A stretch of DNA of 64,000 nucleotides from Tipula vernalis (GCA_958295665.1 OY282560.1:98867930-98931929); one strand, 5' to 3'. Counted from the first letter of the stretch, positions 1 to 12,690 are shown. Numbers and translations are program-made. Notes: generated by a model not told the origin, from the sequence alone.

Positions 1-271
1 TTTACGTCCACTTCCTCGAGGCATTCTATATTTCTATGGGAAATATTTCAAAATTCAATCCTGTATTTTACTACTAAATATTTATTTGTTTTAATTAGAT
101 GTACATACTTACATTAGTTTTACTTAGTTTTAAAATATGCGATTTAATAAACTCACAACATTCCTCACTAAAATTCACTTTAATAATGATTGGAGTATTC
201 TTATTCTCCTTTTCATGACACGATTAAACATGATTTCTAAAAAATTGAACTAACACTAGAAAACGGAAGGA

Positions 272-1029
<758 letters not shown>

Positions 1030-1118
1030 CTTGAATAAAAAAACCCAAAAAAACCCACCTAAAAACCCGAAAAAACCCACCGGGTCGGGTTTTAAAAAAA
1101 AAAAAAACCGGGTTTTTT
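1030..1118. repeat. A/C-rich simple sequence with hairpin
   Basis: Runs of A are punctuated by CCC, then invert into GGG/T runs around the centre CACCGGGTCGGG. The two halves can pair into an imperfect hairpin. Short frames here are low-complexity. Confidence 0.7.
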
Positions 1119-4100
1119 CCAACCCTGATTAGAGACGAAATTTCAACTAAGTAACACCAACAAAAATCAGCAACACAAAACAAAAACAGCAGGGCTAGCC
1201 AGCTGACCGACAGATTCTTTTGTTTCTTATTTAAATCAAATATGAATCTTGTACATCGAAGACTCGATCACGTTCGAATTGAATTCCCAAATAGTCCTCC
1301 AGATCAAATATTTTTTTTTTGTTTCTGTCGAACCTTTTTGGAAGCCCCATTTCTATGATTTTCTGGCACTTAGCTATAATCTTTAAGAGTTTCGGTAAGA
1401 TATAAACGACATGGTTTTCAATTACACCTTACGATATGTCTTAAGGAGTCTATTCAATTTCTTAAAAACTTCTCTTCTCTTTTCTTTTAAATTCGTTGCT
1501 CCTCTATAACTTTGACCTCTGGTCAAACAAAATACGGTTGTCATGTGTGAATTTTTGTTATTTTAAAGCTCACACTTCGATCCACCAAGCATTGTTCGGT
1601 CACTCTAATAACATATAAAACTCGACTAAATTCACAACTGTTTCAGTTTTTCTGTTTTCGGACATTGCCATAAATGGAGAGGCATATAATATATCGTGAA
1701 GTTAGTAAGGTTTTCTTTATTTAAAGTTATTAGCTCGGAAGAAATTATTGAGAAGCATTCCTACTCGAACTTACTCAACAAATTCAACGCTGAATGATGT
1801 TTTGTGAGAACAATTTGGCCACCTAATTTGCTAGATGAAATTTATTTACCTCAAAAATTACGGATTTCCGCAAATTTAGCACTATTTTAAGAAGTGACCT
1901 GTCCCATTAATATTGGTTGTACAAAGGATTCGATTCGTTGCGTCGAAATACTTTTCTTGGAAATGACAGCCAATAGGAGAAATGATATCTATTGATAGAA
2001 TTGGCAAATTTATTTACATACGAGTGTCTTGAATCTGTTATTATGTGCCAATTTGAAAGAAAAAAAAAAAAAAAAAAAGATCATTGGGATCAAGAATGAA
2101 CGCAAATTCTTAGTGTACTAAAGAGTTCTTGTGATATTGAAATATAGATGAACAAATTTTTGCGCGATAGAGACAAATATTCGAGCGCATGTCCACCTTT
2201 CCAAAACATTGAGGCCTCCCATAATATTTGTATATGACGTAAAGATGCTGCTCGACATTATTTTGTATATGACGTAAAGATGATAAAAAAACTTTTTAAA
2301 ATTAACTTTAGATAATTTTTTTGTTTTTTTTTTTTGTTGATAGGAAAATTTCTTGGCTACAATTCAAAACGTTATATTTTGACAAAAATACTTGAGAGTA
2401 TTAGTAAAAACGAAATTGTTATCTGTATACGTCGTTTGTAATAGGGATATTGATTAATGATAAATTGCTTTTCTAATATTAAGTATGTATATGCTTAGTA
2501 TATTTTGTTGTTGTTTCATTTTTTCTCTCGATTAGTTCAAATTTCCTTTTATTGATTTATTTATATCGGACAATAATAATGTTTTATGTATTAGAAATTG
2601 TAATAGGTTTTGTTTCAAGTGTATATCGATTTTAAAATTGAATTATGAACGGTTTCGGTTAGTGAGTTGGTTTAGGGTGGCATTTCTTTATGCTTGTTCA
2701 GTTTAAAAATTAGTATACAATAAGGATATATGAGTATATCAATTTCGTCGAATGGAATATTTCTAGAGATAGTTTGGAGGGGTAATTACAGACATAATTG
2801 GATTTAGCTCATTTTCAAGATTATAAAAATGAAAGATTGATACCTATTCCCAGGGCGAGCGCATAATAGTTATTTATGTCACAAGGACGGGTATTTTGAA
2901 TTTTGAACGAGTTCTGTGACGATCATTTAACGTACAACGTTTTATTTCATACTACATGGGACATTAATTCGATTTTTTCATTTAAAATTAAATTTTAAAG
3001 TAAAATATGAGTTTGAAATTTAAAGAAAATCAATCCAAATGATTTTGAAATTATCAAGTTACCCTAGTCTATTTTGTGTTTTTCTGTACCGTAATGATCC
3101 GTTTTCTGGACTGAAATCAGTCACTAAACATTGAATTTCTGTATGGTATAAAAATAAATAATTAATATCATACTTTGTGGACGATTGCAGAAAAAATACA
3201 TTTATTTAAATATCATCTTATACATTTGTCTTATTCAGCGAGAGACTAAAATATTGGTTGTTTCATATTCCAGTCACTTAATTAATTTCAGTACCCTCAT
3301 TAACGTTTTAATAAAAAAATTTTTTGTTTCATCTTTAAAAAAGAAGTAATAATTAAATTACTAAGCAAATATATTTTTTGAATGCTAAGTAATTCCTAAG
3401 TAACTTAATAACATTATTTGAAGACTCTATGAAATTAGGGTATATGTGGCGTGTATGATTCATGCTCAGTTTATTACGTAGCAACATCATATTGTATGTT
3501 GAAACTGAAAAAAAAAAACATAAATTTATTGTAAAAATTCAAAGCCGCATAAGTATGGCATTATTCCAAAAATTTATCAAAATCATGTGCTACTTATGAA
3601 TATTGGTACCGTATAATAATGGAGACGACCGCCCAATAAAAACTAAATTGAAACGGTCATCAAATATATAATTTTCAATGTACATAAATACCACGTATGG
3701 CTTATTTTTCAACACGACACTTGTATAATTAATGAATGTAAATTATCCTTTAAATTTAAATACTTAATAGTATGTCTTTTCTTTTTGATATTAAATCAAT
3801 TGTCCTCATTGTTTTTTTTTATAGATTCGATATGCGTAGAATCTTATAAGTCAATAAATAATTTCTATTTTGTGAAATATTTATAAGAATTATCAAATTA
3901 TATACTTTTTTCCAAAAAAAAAAAAAAAAACATTACGGACCACAATTAAATAAATGTGAGAGTAAATGTGGTAAATTATTTAGATTTTAAAATTTTGTTA
4001 AGAACACGACAACTATAAATGAAGGCCAATTTAATTAGCATTAATGAACTAAACTGTATATACATTATATTCAAGTGGAGAAAAATTCTTGTGTTCTAAA

Positions 4101-4989
4101 ATAAATCTGTGTATTTGCACATAAAGCGCTTATCTCAAACACTAATATATTTATAAATTGTGTAATTTTATAAACAATCATGACGAACTACCGTATACCA
4201 CGAAAGTATATATTTATAAAGTGATAATTATATTTTCGACCACAAATACGTAGCAAGGTAAGAAATATCGTAAAAATAGCAGTGATTCTTAACAATGGAC
4301 CATTCAATCAATTTTTAATTATTTATCAATAAAAGGTCAATTTTTTCTTTGATTTAATACTTTCTAGAATGATATTAGTAAACCAAAACTAATTAAGCAG
4401 ACCTGTACTGATTTGTTTACCACAAATTTATATTTTAGTTTGTATTTTTTATTGAAAAGTCATCCTACATAGGGCAAACAAACATAGTGTTTCCATTGTT
4501 TATTTTTGGGCGCCTCATTTTAAACTGGTCCGGATACCCTGCATCATTCACATCAATTTAGTCCTGCAAAGATATGACAGTTCGATTGCAAAAATGATTG
4601 CCTTTTTTCAAAAATACAATACTTTCTACGAACACACGTCAAATTTCAAGCCGACGCGAAATTTAGTTTTGTTTTAACAACCATCAAAAGAAGACAATTT
4701 TAATATTTTTCATATAACATTCAAAAGAGCGAGATATTCTAAACAACAAAGAATATTTATAAGACGAAAAGGGTTTTCAAGAAAAGTTTCAACAATTGGC
4801 ATCAAGTAGTTTGTCACATTCAGAATGTCAATGAAGTTTTAAAAAGGGAATAGTTGTATATCAACAAAGAGGTCGTTCAGTTTTAGCTAAATGAGAATAA
4901 AAAAATTGTAACATAATCCTTTCGTTTTAGGTCCTGTCAATAAAGCGAATCCAAGATATTGGCATCAAGAGATAGAGAACTCTATTACG
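1119..4989. other. Long stretch without recognisable genes
   Basis: AT-rich sequence with poly-A runs near 2060-2078 and 3917-3930. A 20-bp direct repeat containing TATATGACGTAAAGATG lies near 2228 and 2264. I saw no coding similarity, RNA gene or transposon end. It could be intron, intergenic DNA or very old repeat. Confidence 0.55.
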
Positions 4990-5245
4990 CGAATCACCAT
5001 TGCATTCGCAAAAGGGGGGCTTTGTTTTGCTTTATCAATGAAAGGCGTTTTAAAGTATTTTTGCGCGGAAATGTAATGTCTCCAGCTATTTGAGGCTGCT
5101 TGAAGAACATTTGATTCCAACACTCATAGAGATAAATAAAAATGAGAAGAATGAGGCTTAGTTTATGCAAGATGGGGTCCGTGCCCACACAATAAATGTA
5201 ATGTTGGATTTCCTTTTTGATATTTTTGGCCTCGTGTATTATACA
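4990..5245 (+). pseudogene. IS630/Tc1-like transposase remnant
   Basis: A shifting plus-strand frame reads LEEHLIPTLIEI, a stop, then FMQDGVRAHTINVMLDFL. This matches the second catalytic block of insect DDE transposases of the IS630/Tc1-mariner superfamily, where the motif is usually QQDGA.pHTA. A family-like stretch (RGNVMSPAI) lies about 20 codons upstream. The N-terminal DNA-binding half and the final catalytic block are not visible, and several stops and frameshifts are present. It is the first of at least four relics of related families here (others at 39.1, 46.8 and 56.3 kb). The catalytic block is well supported; the exact ends are guesses. Confidence 0.6.
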
Positions 5246-5473
5246 ATCGATTTTCTGAATGCTTTAATGATCAATTTGTTTCTGTTTGAGAGCCATTGAT
5301 ACGAGTGATAAAATTCTTGTTTTTGAAAAATAAAACGAATGCTGAAATAAAAGCGAAATTAAACGAAATTTATTTATTTACTCTGCACCTTCATTTGCAA
5401 TAGTAAAATATTTGACTGAATTTAAACGCGACCGTACTTACAAGCATTTGTGATGAAAAACATGAGTGCAGAA

Positions 5474-5734
5474 AATTTTGAAAGATCATTTGGATATGAG
5501 CTAGTTTTCCGTAAGATGGGTGCCGCGTTTGCTCACAATCCACCATAAACGCAAACGTGTGATAATTTCAATGGAAGGTTTAGCAATGGTTAAGCCCAAT
5601 CCGAAGGATTTATGGCGCCGATTCAAAACTGTGGACGTAACTTGGATCCATCACAGCATAGCAGAGTCCAAGAAACAGTCGAAACGGTGGTTTTGGAAAA
5701 ACGATTACCGGCGAATATTATACGTACTTCATAA
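5474..5734 (+). pseudogene. mariner transposase fragment (different subfamily from its neighbour)
   Basis: One plus-strand frame with a single stop reads VRWVPRLLTIHHKRKRV, then GLAMVKPNPKDLWRRF and KTVDVTWIHH, ending in ESKKQSKRWF. This is the middle of a mariner transposase: the W-V-P-R-L-L linker and the first catalytic block, normally TVDETWIHH. The Asp is kept but the next Glu is Val. The fragment stops abruptly where the next mariner begins, after the TA at 5735-5736, which suggests that the later element landed in or beside this one. The sequence is of the irritans/mellifera type, unlike the neighbouring elements. Confidence 0.75.
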
Positions 5735-5736
5735 TA

Positions 5737-6650
5737 TTGGGTGTACAAATAAATTTCCCTTATCATTGATAAGTGTCGTTAGTATCACTGCTTGCATTTT
5801 TTCAATCGGGCAATACATGTTTTTTGGAGTTTAGATGTCAAGCTTGAATAATTACTAGTGACATTTGTTCAAAGCTTAAACAACAATTATTTTCAAGTAA
5901 TTGAAAATGTCGAATTTTGTGCCAAAAAAACAACATTTGCGGGAAGTTTTACTTCATTATTTTTTGTTTGAAGAAAAGTGCAGCGGAAACAAATCGTTTG
6001 CTTGTGGAAGTTTACGGTGAACATGCTCCATCGAAAACAACATGCAAAGAGTGGTTTCAACGATTCAAAGTTGGTGATTTTGACGTAAGAGACAAAGAAC
6101 GTGAAGGCAGACCAAGAAAATTTGAAGATACAGAATTGGAAGAATTGCTTGATGTGGACCCTTGTCAGACTGAAAAACAATTGGCAGAAGAGTTGAATAT
6201 TACCCAACAATGTGTTTCGCAACGAATATATGCAATGGGATTGGTTCAGTAGCTGGGAAATTGGGTGCCACACAAATTGAAATAAAGGGACATGGAACCA
6301 TGTGCGAATTGTTGTTTCAACGACAACAAAGGAAGGGGTTTTTGCATCGGATAATCACTGGGGATGATAAATGGATCCATTATGACAATCCAAAGCGCAA
6401 ACCAGCGTGGGTCAAGCCAGGTGAACCAGGGCCGTCGACGCCAAAAGCAAATATACATGGTTCGAAGGTGATGCTTTGTATTTGATGGGATATGAAGGGT
6501 GTCGTCTATTATGAGCTGCTGAAAGAGCGTGAAACCATTACGGGACAATTTTATCGACGACAACTGATGGCTTTAAAGCAAGCTCTAGCTGCAAAACGAC
6601 CGGAATGGGACAAAAGGCACAATAAGATTATTTTGCAACATGACAACGTT
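5737..6650 (+). mobile_element. 3'-truncated mariner element
   Basis: The left end begins after a TA with TTGGGTGTACAAATAA, a plausible mariner inverted-repeat start. About 170 bp later comes a mariner transposase relic (ATG at 5907). Similarity to the better copy at 7943-9231 stops inside the HDN catalytic motif at about 6650, and no right inverted repeat follows. The terminal sequence differs from that of the nearby copy, so the two are related but separate families. Confidence 0.75.
5907..6650 (+). pseudogene. Broken mariner transposase
   Basis: The start reads MSNFVPKKQHLREVLLHYF. An indel near 5975 moves it into the frame reading KSAAETNRLLVEVYGEHAP, TTCKEWFQRFK and EGRPRKFED, the N-terminal helix-turn-helix half. 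Lesions follow: a TAG after MGLVQ near 6250, a frameshift in the linker, and a Trp-to-stop TGA at about 6484 in the CIWWD motif. First catalytic block ITGDDKWIHYDNPKRK is present. The gene ends at LQHDN, so the final D of the D,D34D triad is missing. It is closely similar in order and spacing to the gene at 8116 and cannot encode an active enzyme. Confidence 0.85.
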
Positions 6651-6901
6651 CAGTTGCAATTTTGCTACCACCGAGTAAACATTTAAATAATTTACTTATT
6701 ATGTGTGTGAAAAGTTGAATTAGCAGTTTAAATCTTTTTTTATTATTTTTTAAATATTGTGATGTTCTCATCTCCGCCTCAAGTAAAAAAGGCTGGGCCA
6801 AATCAGCAGACAGCGATGTCCACAAGCGATTTGCCACCGAACGTCACGACCTCAGATATACTTCGATTACTAATATGAGGTATTCCCTCCTTTCGATTTT
6901 A

Positions 6902-7793
6902 TCATTTCGGGTAGCCGTCGTAGCACTGAGTCTATTAAATTCCTTATGAAATCTGTGAGTATATTGTTCCACACCTTTACTATTGTATTCCACGTTTCAT
7001 CTTCCGTTCTTCCAATCTCACATGCTATTTCCCCTTTGATGTAAGCCCAAACGTTCTCTACGACATTTAGGTCAGGACTCTGAGGTGGCTATTCTAGAAC
7101 ATTTTGTCCGATATGTTTTAAAAATTTAGTGACGATTTTTTCTTTATGTACAGGTGCATTATCATGCTGCAGCATGAAATCTATTCCGATTATAGGAAAT
7201 TCTGTCCCATATCATTATGTGGCGGCCACCAGAATGACGTGTTGGAGTTATCACAGCATGTTTTAATTGCTCTGACGGAGTTGAGTAATAAAACTTCCTT
7301 TCCCAAGTTCCATCTAATGAAAATATAGACTCATCCGTCCATGAAATTTTCTCGAGAACTCCAATGGCTTGTTGATATGATCACGAGCAAATTTCAAACG
7401 TTTTGCTTTATTATTTTTGGAAATGTATGGCTTCTTTTTAGTGGTGTATTTCCTAATGCCCTGTTCCTTCAACCTACGGCAAATAGTAGGTTGGCTAATT
7501 TTATTTTGCCTTGAAGAATTTACTGTGTATTGGATATTTCGTTGAGTTGCAGATGGATTAACTTTCACAGCTCTAGCAATCAGTATATCTTCCTTAACAC
7601 TTGTCTTTCGTTTACTGCCTCTTCCAATTACATTACTTAGTGTACCATGAATATTTTGTTTTCTAATTTGGTATAAAATCGTATTTTTGTGACAATTATA
7701 TTTTTTTGATAATTCACTGGCCGACATTCCATTTTTATAATCAGCTACCACAGCTGCTCTAACTTCCACGTTGAATTCTGGTTTCTTTACCAT
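6902..7793 (-). pseudogene. Tc1-like transposase, frameshifted
   Basis: From ATG at 7793 the minus strand reads MVKKPEFNVEVRAAVVADYK and later SASELSKKYNCHKNTI, a Tc1-type paired helix-turn-helix, then ISQPTICRRLKEQGI and a basic linker. After FHGRMSLYFH the frame shifts and continues with WTDESIFSLDGTWERK (first catalytic Asp). A further shift leads to HDNAPVHKEKIV and WPPQSPDLNVVENVW, the last two blocks of DD34E. The C-terminal end is LRRLPEM before TGA at 6902-6904. Total span is about 297 codons against roughly 330-340 for Tc1 enzymes. The triad residues survive but two frameshifts disable it. I did not find convincing inverted repeats. Confidence 0.85.
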
Positions 7794-7942
7794 TTTTAAT
7801 TAAAACTGAACCGACTGAATCACGAATAATTGAAGACTAGCTGGTTTTAGACAATAACTAAACAATATTTAAATTTACCGTTTCAAAAATCATGAAAATT
7901 CGTGTTTTTTTTCTCGCGCATAAACAATTGTGAATCAAGATA

Positions 7943-8917
7943 TTGGATGTGTGAATATGACTCCGCCCTTTCACAATTGGTATCGTTATTTTTACTGCTT
8001 AGGTAAACTATAAATGCGCAATACTTGTATTCTATAGTACTTGATGTCAGCTATCAAACGCAGTATACGACATTTGCTTGAAGTGTAAACAAATAGTATT
8101 TTTAACTCTTTCAAAATGTCCAATTTTATTCCAAATAAACATCATTTGCGGGAAGTTTTATTACATTATTTTATTGCAAAGAAAAGTGCAGCGGAAACTT
8201 ATCGTTTTGCTTGTGAAAATTTACGGTGAGCATGCTCCATCGAATACAACGTGCAAAAAATGGTTTCGACGATTTAAAAATGATGATTTTGGCATTGAAG
8301 ATAAAGAGCATGGAAAACCACCCAAGAAATTTGAAGATGCTGAATTGGAAACGTTATTGGCTGAAGATTTTTCTCAAACACAATCAGAATTGGCTGTCGC
8401 ATTAAATGTTGATCGATCAACTGTTGCAAAACGTTTATAAACAATCGGAATGGTTCAAAAAGCTAACAACTGGGTTCCACATGAATTAAAAGAAAGAGAC
8501 CTCGAACGTCGAAAAACCATTTGTGAAATACTGATTGAAAGACAACAAAGAAAAGATTTTCTGCATCGGATAGTTACTGGAGATGAAAAATGGATTTATT
8601 ATGAGAATCCCAAACGCCAAAAATCTTGGGTGAAGCATGGTGAAGCTGGTCCATCGCAACCAAAGAGAGATATCCATTGCAATAAGGTTATGCTCTGTAT
8701 CTGGTGGGATCAGAAAGGTATGGTATATTATGAACTGCTGGAATCAGGTGAAACTATCAATGGCGATGTGTACCGACGACAACTAATACGTTTGAAGCGA
8801 GCTATAGAGGAAAACCGACCAGAATCGGTGAATAGACACAACAAATTAATTTTTCAGCATGACAATGCAAAACCACATGTTGCAAACGTTGTGAAAAATT
8901 ATTTACAAGGACAGGAC

Positions 8918-8949
<32 letters not shown>

Positions 8950-9231
8950 AGACATAGCTCCTTCAGATTACTACTTATTCCGGTCGATGCAGTTGTCTCT
9001 TTATGAACAGCGGTTCAGTTCTCGCGCAGAGATCGAAAATTGGCTTAATGATTGGATCGCCTCCAAAGACTAAGATTTTTTCAGAGAGGGAATCCGTAAA
9101 CTGCCTGAAAAATGGGGGAAAGTTGTAGCTGCAAATGGATCATACTTGCAGTAAATAATTCTTTCATTTTCTAAACAAGCAAATGTGTTTTATTTTAACA
9201 AAAAAGGGCGGAGTCATATTCACACACCCAA
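7943..9231 (+). mobile_element. Near-complete mariner element
   Basis: The ends are 29-bp inverted repeats (7943-7971 and 9203-9231) that differ at one base, both starting TTGG.TGTGTGAATATG when read inward. TA dinucleotides at 7941-7942 and 9232-9233 form the target duplication typical of Tc1/mariner. Length is 1289 bp, normal for mariner, with one transposase gene inside. The element sits directly upstream (in the gene sense) of the minus-strand Tc1-like relic. Confidence 0.95.
8116..9154 (+). pseudogene. mariner transposase with three lesions
   Basis: The gene spans 345 codons plus stop, the usual mariner size. It begins MSNFIPNKHHLREVLLHYF. Visible features: N-terminal HTH (TTCKKWFRRFK), linker WVPHELKERDLERR, first catalytic block VTGDEKWIYYENPKR, second block FQHDNAKPHVANVV, and third block YSPDIAPSDYYLF. 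Exactly 34 residues separate the last two catalytic Asp residues, the mariner D,D34D hallmark. Lesions are one extra T in the run at 8205-8208, TAA at 8438-8440, and TAA at 9071-9073 before the last 26 codons. All catalytic residues remain, so decay is recent compared with its neighbours. The ATG was chosen by match to the copy at 5907. Confidence 0.93.
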
Positions 9232-9467
9232 TATCATCGCATAACATTTGTGAATCAAGTATTATTAGTTGTAATTTTTCGCAGAATAGAAAATTAAAAA
9301 AAAAAAAAATATTGAATTGAAAAGCTTAATATTTAGTTAAATTTTCCATTAAATTATTATTTGTTTCATTTTGAAGAGGTTTTGTGTTACGTTGCACTGA
9401 AAATTTAGCTCGAACCAACAATTGTGAATAGGATAGTATAAACACATAATTTTCTATGATCTATATA

Positions 9468-10634
9468 CAAGGTGACCCTTAAGTAAGTACAATAAATTCA
9501 GGTGATGATGGAGGACACTAATCTGAATAAAATATAATAGCTGTAATCGTCACAGAGATTTGGAAAATTTATCGTAATTTTGAGGTCTTGGTCACCCTTG
9601 TCAGTTACATATTTTCCGCACAAATGCAATTATAACATCAAGTTTCAATAGTTTTATTCGTAAAATGTAAGAAAAAGGAGAAAAACTTTATTAGTCCAGT
9701 AAAATTGATTCATACATCAAAACATTTAAATAGTCAAATTCAACCGTCTTTCTAAATGAATTATGCACTCTCCCAAATATACCTGGAGTATTACGTATAG
9801 TATCGCAAGCAGCTATTATTCGATTTCTAAGGTTCTCCACATTTGGAATAGGTTCTACATAAACTATTGATTTAAGATGTCACCACAGGAAAAAGTCAAG
9901 AGGATTTAAATCCGGAGATCTTGCATTTCCTTCTTGGTTTGGTCTGTCAACACCTATCAATCGATCAACAAACAGTATGTTCAAAAACTCGCGAGCTATA
10001 ATTGTGCTGAAGTGAGCTGATAGGTGGATCATCTTCAAGAAAACTTCTATACGATGCACCATCAAGCCTTGTAGGTGGAGACAGAGGACCAATTAAATAA
10101 TTATCGATCATTCATATCGACGTATTTAGCTAAAATTTATGCTGGAAGTTATTTTGCTTTATTGCATGTGGGTTTTCCATACACCAAATATGACATTTAT
10201 GGAAATTCATGATGGCGTCTTTTGAGAAATTTGCCTCATCAGTAAAAAGCACCGTACCTATAAATTGCGGATATCTTAAACATTTTCTTTAAATCCATTG
10301 AAACAAATTTAAACGTTTCGGGAAATTATGTGGCAATAGTTCCACGTTGAATAGAAGTGTAATTGTTCTTCCCATAAAATTGTCCTCTTTTGACTTAGAA
10401 TAATTTCACGAGCTATTTTTCTAGTGCTCAACTTGAGTTGTTTGCTATTTTATTGAGAACAGCTTCCCCTAAAGCAGGCGTTCTAGTTGCTACCGGCCTT
10501 CCTGGCACAGTTTCTCGTTTGAAGGAACCATTTTCCCTAAATCTCGAAATGAATCAGTTGTGAATGAATTAGTTTATGTTAACATTAAAATAATATGCTC
10601 AACACAGCTATGTGCTTATTTAAAGATCACCCTG
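9468..10634 (-). mobile_element. IS630/Tc1-like transposon with 23-bp inverted ends
   Basis: The left end CAAGGTGACCCTTAAGTAAG (9468-) matches the inverted right end (10612-10634, inward CAGGGTGATCTTTAAATAAG) at about 18 of 23 bases. TA precedes the left end; the right flank has lost a clear TA. Between them lies one minus-strand transposase relic. Ends of the form CAGGGTGA are common in insect elements of this superfamily. Confidence 0.8.
9690..10560 (-). pseudogene. DDE transposase relic
   Basis: Minus-strand pieces in order: KRETVPGRPVATRTPALGE (linker after the HTH), STRKIAREIILS, GTVLFTDEANFSKDAIMNFH (first catalytic Asp near 10240), HKCHIWCMENPHA, a degraded second block near 10040-10080, FVDRLIGVDRPNQEGNARSPDLNPLDFFLW in two adjoining parts, and LKSIVYVEPIPNVENLRNRI. 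The terminal block SPDLNPLDFF is the third catalytic region. Several stops and shifts separate the pieces. The match is to an insect IS630/Tc1-related family commonly seen as repeated 'hypothetical' genes. Confidence 0.8.
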
Positions 10635-10739
10635 TTTCTACATAATCAAATTATACAAAGCAATTTTTAGTAACCCAGTATTTCAATATTCATAAATTTT
10701 CTAATAAGTAATAAACCACTGCTCAACAGGCTCTCGCCT

Positions 10740-11700
10740 TGGAAAAAATAAGCCTTTACAAAATTGAATTTAATTCCTACCATCACGCCCATATACTGTC
10801 TTCTCCACTCGGCCCATCAACCACTCCGAAGCCGGCTTACCGTCTTCATGGATCAATATGAGGTCATGTACCTTTAAACACTCTCAACCGAACTTTCATT
10901 CGTTTTTGTTTTGTTGTAAGTTGTGCAAATATTCGTTGGAAAAACTTTTCCAAAAATGCTGCACTAATTGGGTTTTTTTGTTTCCATTACGACAGCCGAG
11001 TTTGCTAGGTCACGTGGCTCATTAGACAGCAGTAAAGAGGGCGGGAATTTAGAATTCCCCCTATCTTGTTAGACAATGTCAATTTTTGAACTGTCATAAC
11101 TTTTTTATGTGAGATTTATTTAAACATGCGGACTGCTGCCTCCCAGAGGCCTCCGGAATACGGCGATCTAGTCGGAATATATTTTCATGTGATCTATGAT
11201 AAACTTCTGGCGTTATCACTATAAATGGGTGCATTCCGTCCTCTTCTCGAAAAAAATAAAAATAAAAACGTTTCATACAATCCAGCTTCCTCAGCCAATT
11301 CTAAATGGACGGCCTTACTTACAAAGCAAACGAATATACAAATGTAAACTTCGTTTTGTGTATCCTTTCGGTGTCCTTTATATTTGATTAGAAAAGGATC
11401 ACCGAAATCAACACCAACTATATTAAATGATCTAGCAGCATTGAAACGTTCTGGAGAAGGTTTAAATTTAAACCAGGATACATAGCTTTAATGACTCACC
11501 TAACTGTAATTTTGCCATTAATTATCTAGTACGTCTGGCACACAGCTGCTAACCTACTCTGAACTTCAGCGTGCATATTTTTATATGCTGATGAGTGATG
11601 ACGAATCATCTCTAGTCTTCCTCCTATTCTAAGCAATCCTTCTTCGTCGGCAAATGCCGAAAGACTAATCAATTTTCTGTTTTTTGGCAACGTTTAATTT
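10740..11700 (-). pseudogene. BEL/Pao retrotransposon integrase relic
   Basis: Read on the minus strand in several frames: GRIRIGGRLEMIRHSSA (before the zinc region), NIVGVDFGDPFLIKYKGH, YICIFVCFVSKAVHLELA, SDNARS, SGGLWEAAVRMFK, and finally DLILIHEDGKPASEWLMGRV. These are, in order, the hallmarks of BEL/Pao integrases: core Asp in VGVDF, the VC.V.KAVHLEL strand, GGLWEAAVKS and the C-terminal ASEWLMGRV.KV domain. Multiple stops are present, and no gag, RT or LTR was recognised next to it. It abuts a LINE 5' end further right. Confidence 0.82.
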
Positions 11701-12144
11701 TTTGGCAACAATCTATCTCACTTTCAAAACCCATTATCTGAACCGTTGTAATGATTAATGACATCGCGGCCTCCAACTAGCAAGCCACCAAGTTAACAGT
11801 GCAAACCGCTTTCTTTCAAATGTATCTGTTTATGAAACCAAAACAGTAAGCCACAACACGTTTCAGTCTTACTTTTGAACTAAAGTCGTCAATCTAGAAA
11901 ATATTTGTTACTAAACATAAACAAAAATTGACTGCTCATTTTTTAATTCATGCAAGTCCTAAAATCTCTAATTTACTAATTGGCCATTTTGGCTTCTCAT
12001 CTTCCAAAAACAAGGGACCGTGCCTATTGTCCGTAATTATCCGTCCAGTCATTATTCAGGTTCTTAATGAACCTGACAATACTGCCTCCCAGTACGTGAT
12101 ACATACTATCTGGGCTTATTGCTCTCCCTCCTAGAAACACGGTA
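11701..12144. other. No gene recognised
   Basis: Intermediate-GC sequence between the BEL/Pao relic and the LINE leader. It may be more retroelement DNA, but I could not match it to a domain. Confidence 0.4.
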
Positions 12145-12690
12145 TCATTGTAGCTCAAGGACTTCGAGAGGGTTGTCCCACTCCCGTATATTCCTACTCC
12201 TGCCCCGCATTCCGTTTGATTTTACTCTTACGAGTTGCTGGGAATTGCAAATCGCCTGTAGGTCACCCAGCTTTACTACAGGAAAGCTAAATAAAACTGG
12301 AGGGTGCCTGGTATCCAGAGTCCGCATATTTTGGACTGATTAACCTATCAGCCATTCATAATCGGCTTACGCTGTTCCACCTTAGATTAGGGTTTTTTGT
12401 CAAGGTTTTCTCCTTTAGCGCCGTACTTTAGTCTGTGCCAAATAGCCAAAAATGTGCCAAATGGCCTTAGTTATCAGTGGTTGCCACGAGGAAGGAGGCA
12501 GCACTTAACTTGCGAATTGTGAACAGGTTACCCCTTACACAATTGTACCCATCACGCAGCTGCCTAATGACAAGACCAGAACAGCTCACGTGAGGCGCGC
12601 CCTACTGGAAGGTTACGGAGCTGGTAGATTAATCTACTCAACTTTGGTACCCCCCCCCCCCCCTCTCCAATAGACGCCAAACCTCCATGG
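12145..12690 (-). mobile_element. 5' end of a LINE (third copy of the leader family)
   Basis: The part from about 12285 to 12690 aligns by eye with the 5' leaders of the LINEs ending at 26298 and 52748. Shared items are GGTATCCAGAGTCCGCATAT (12309-), a GCTGTTCCACC block, GACCAGAACAGC, GGTTACGGAGCTGGT, a C run (12649-12662; G on the element strand), and GACGCCAA near the end. Only this leader remains; the downstream ORFs are absent or unrecognisable. A 60-codon frame starting MRTLDTR overlaps the leader and is probably not a protein. Confidence 0.75.
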
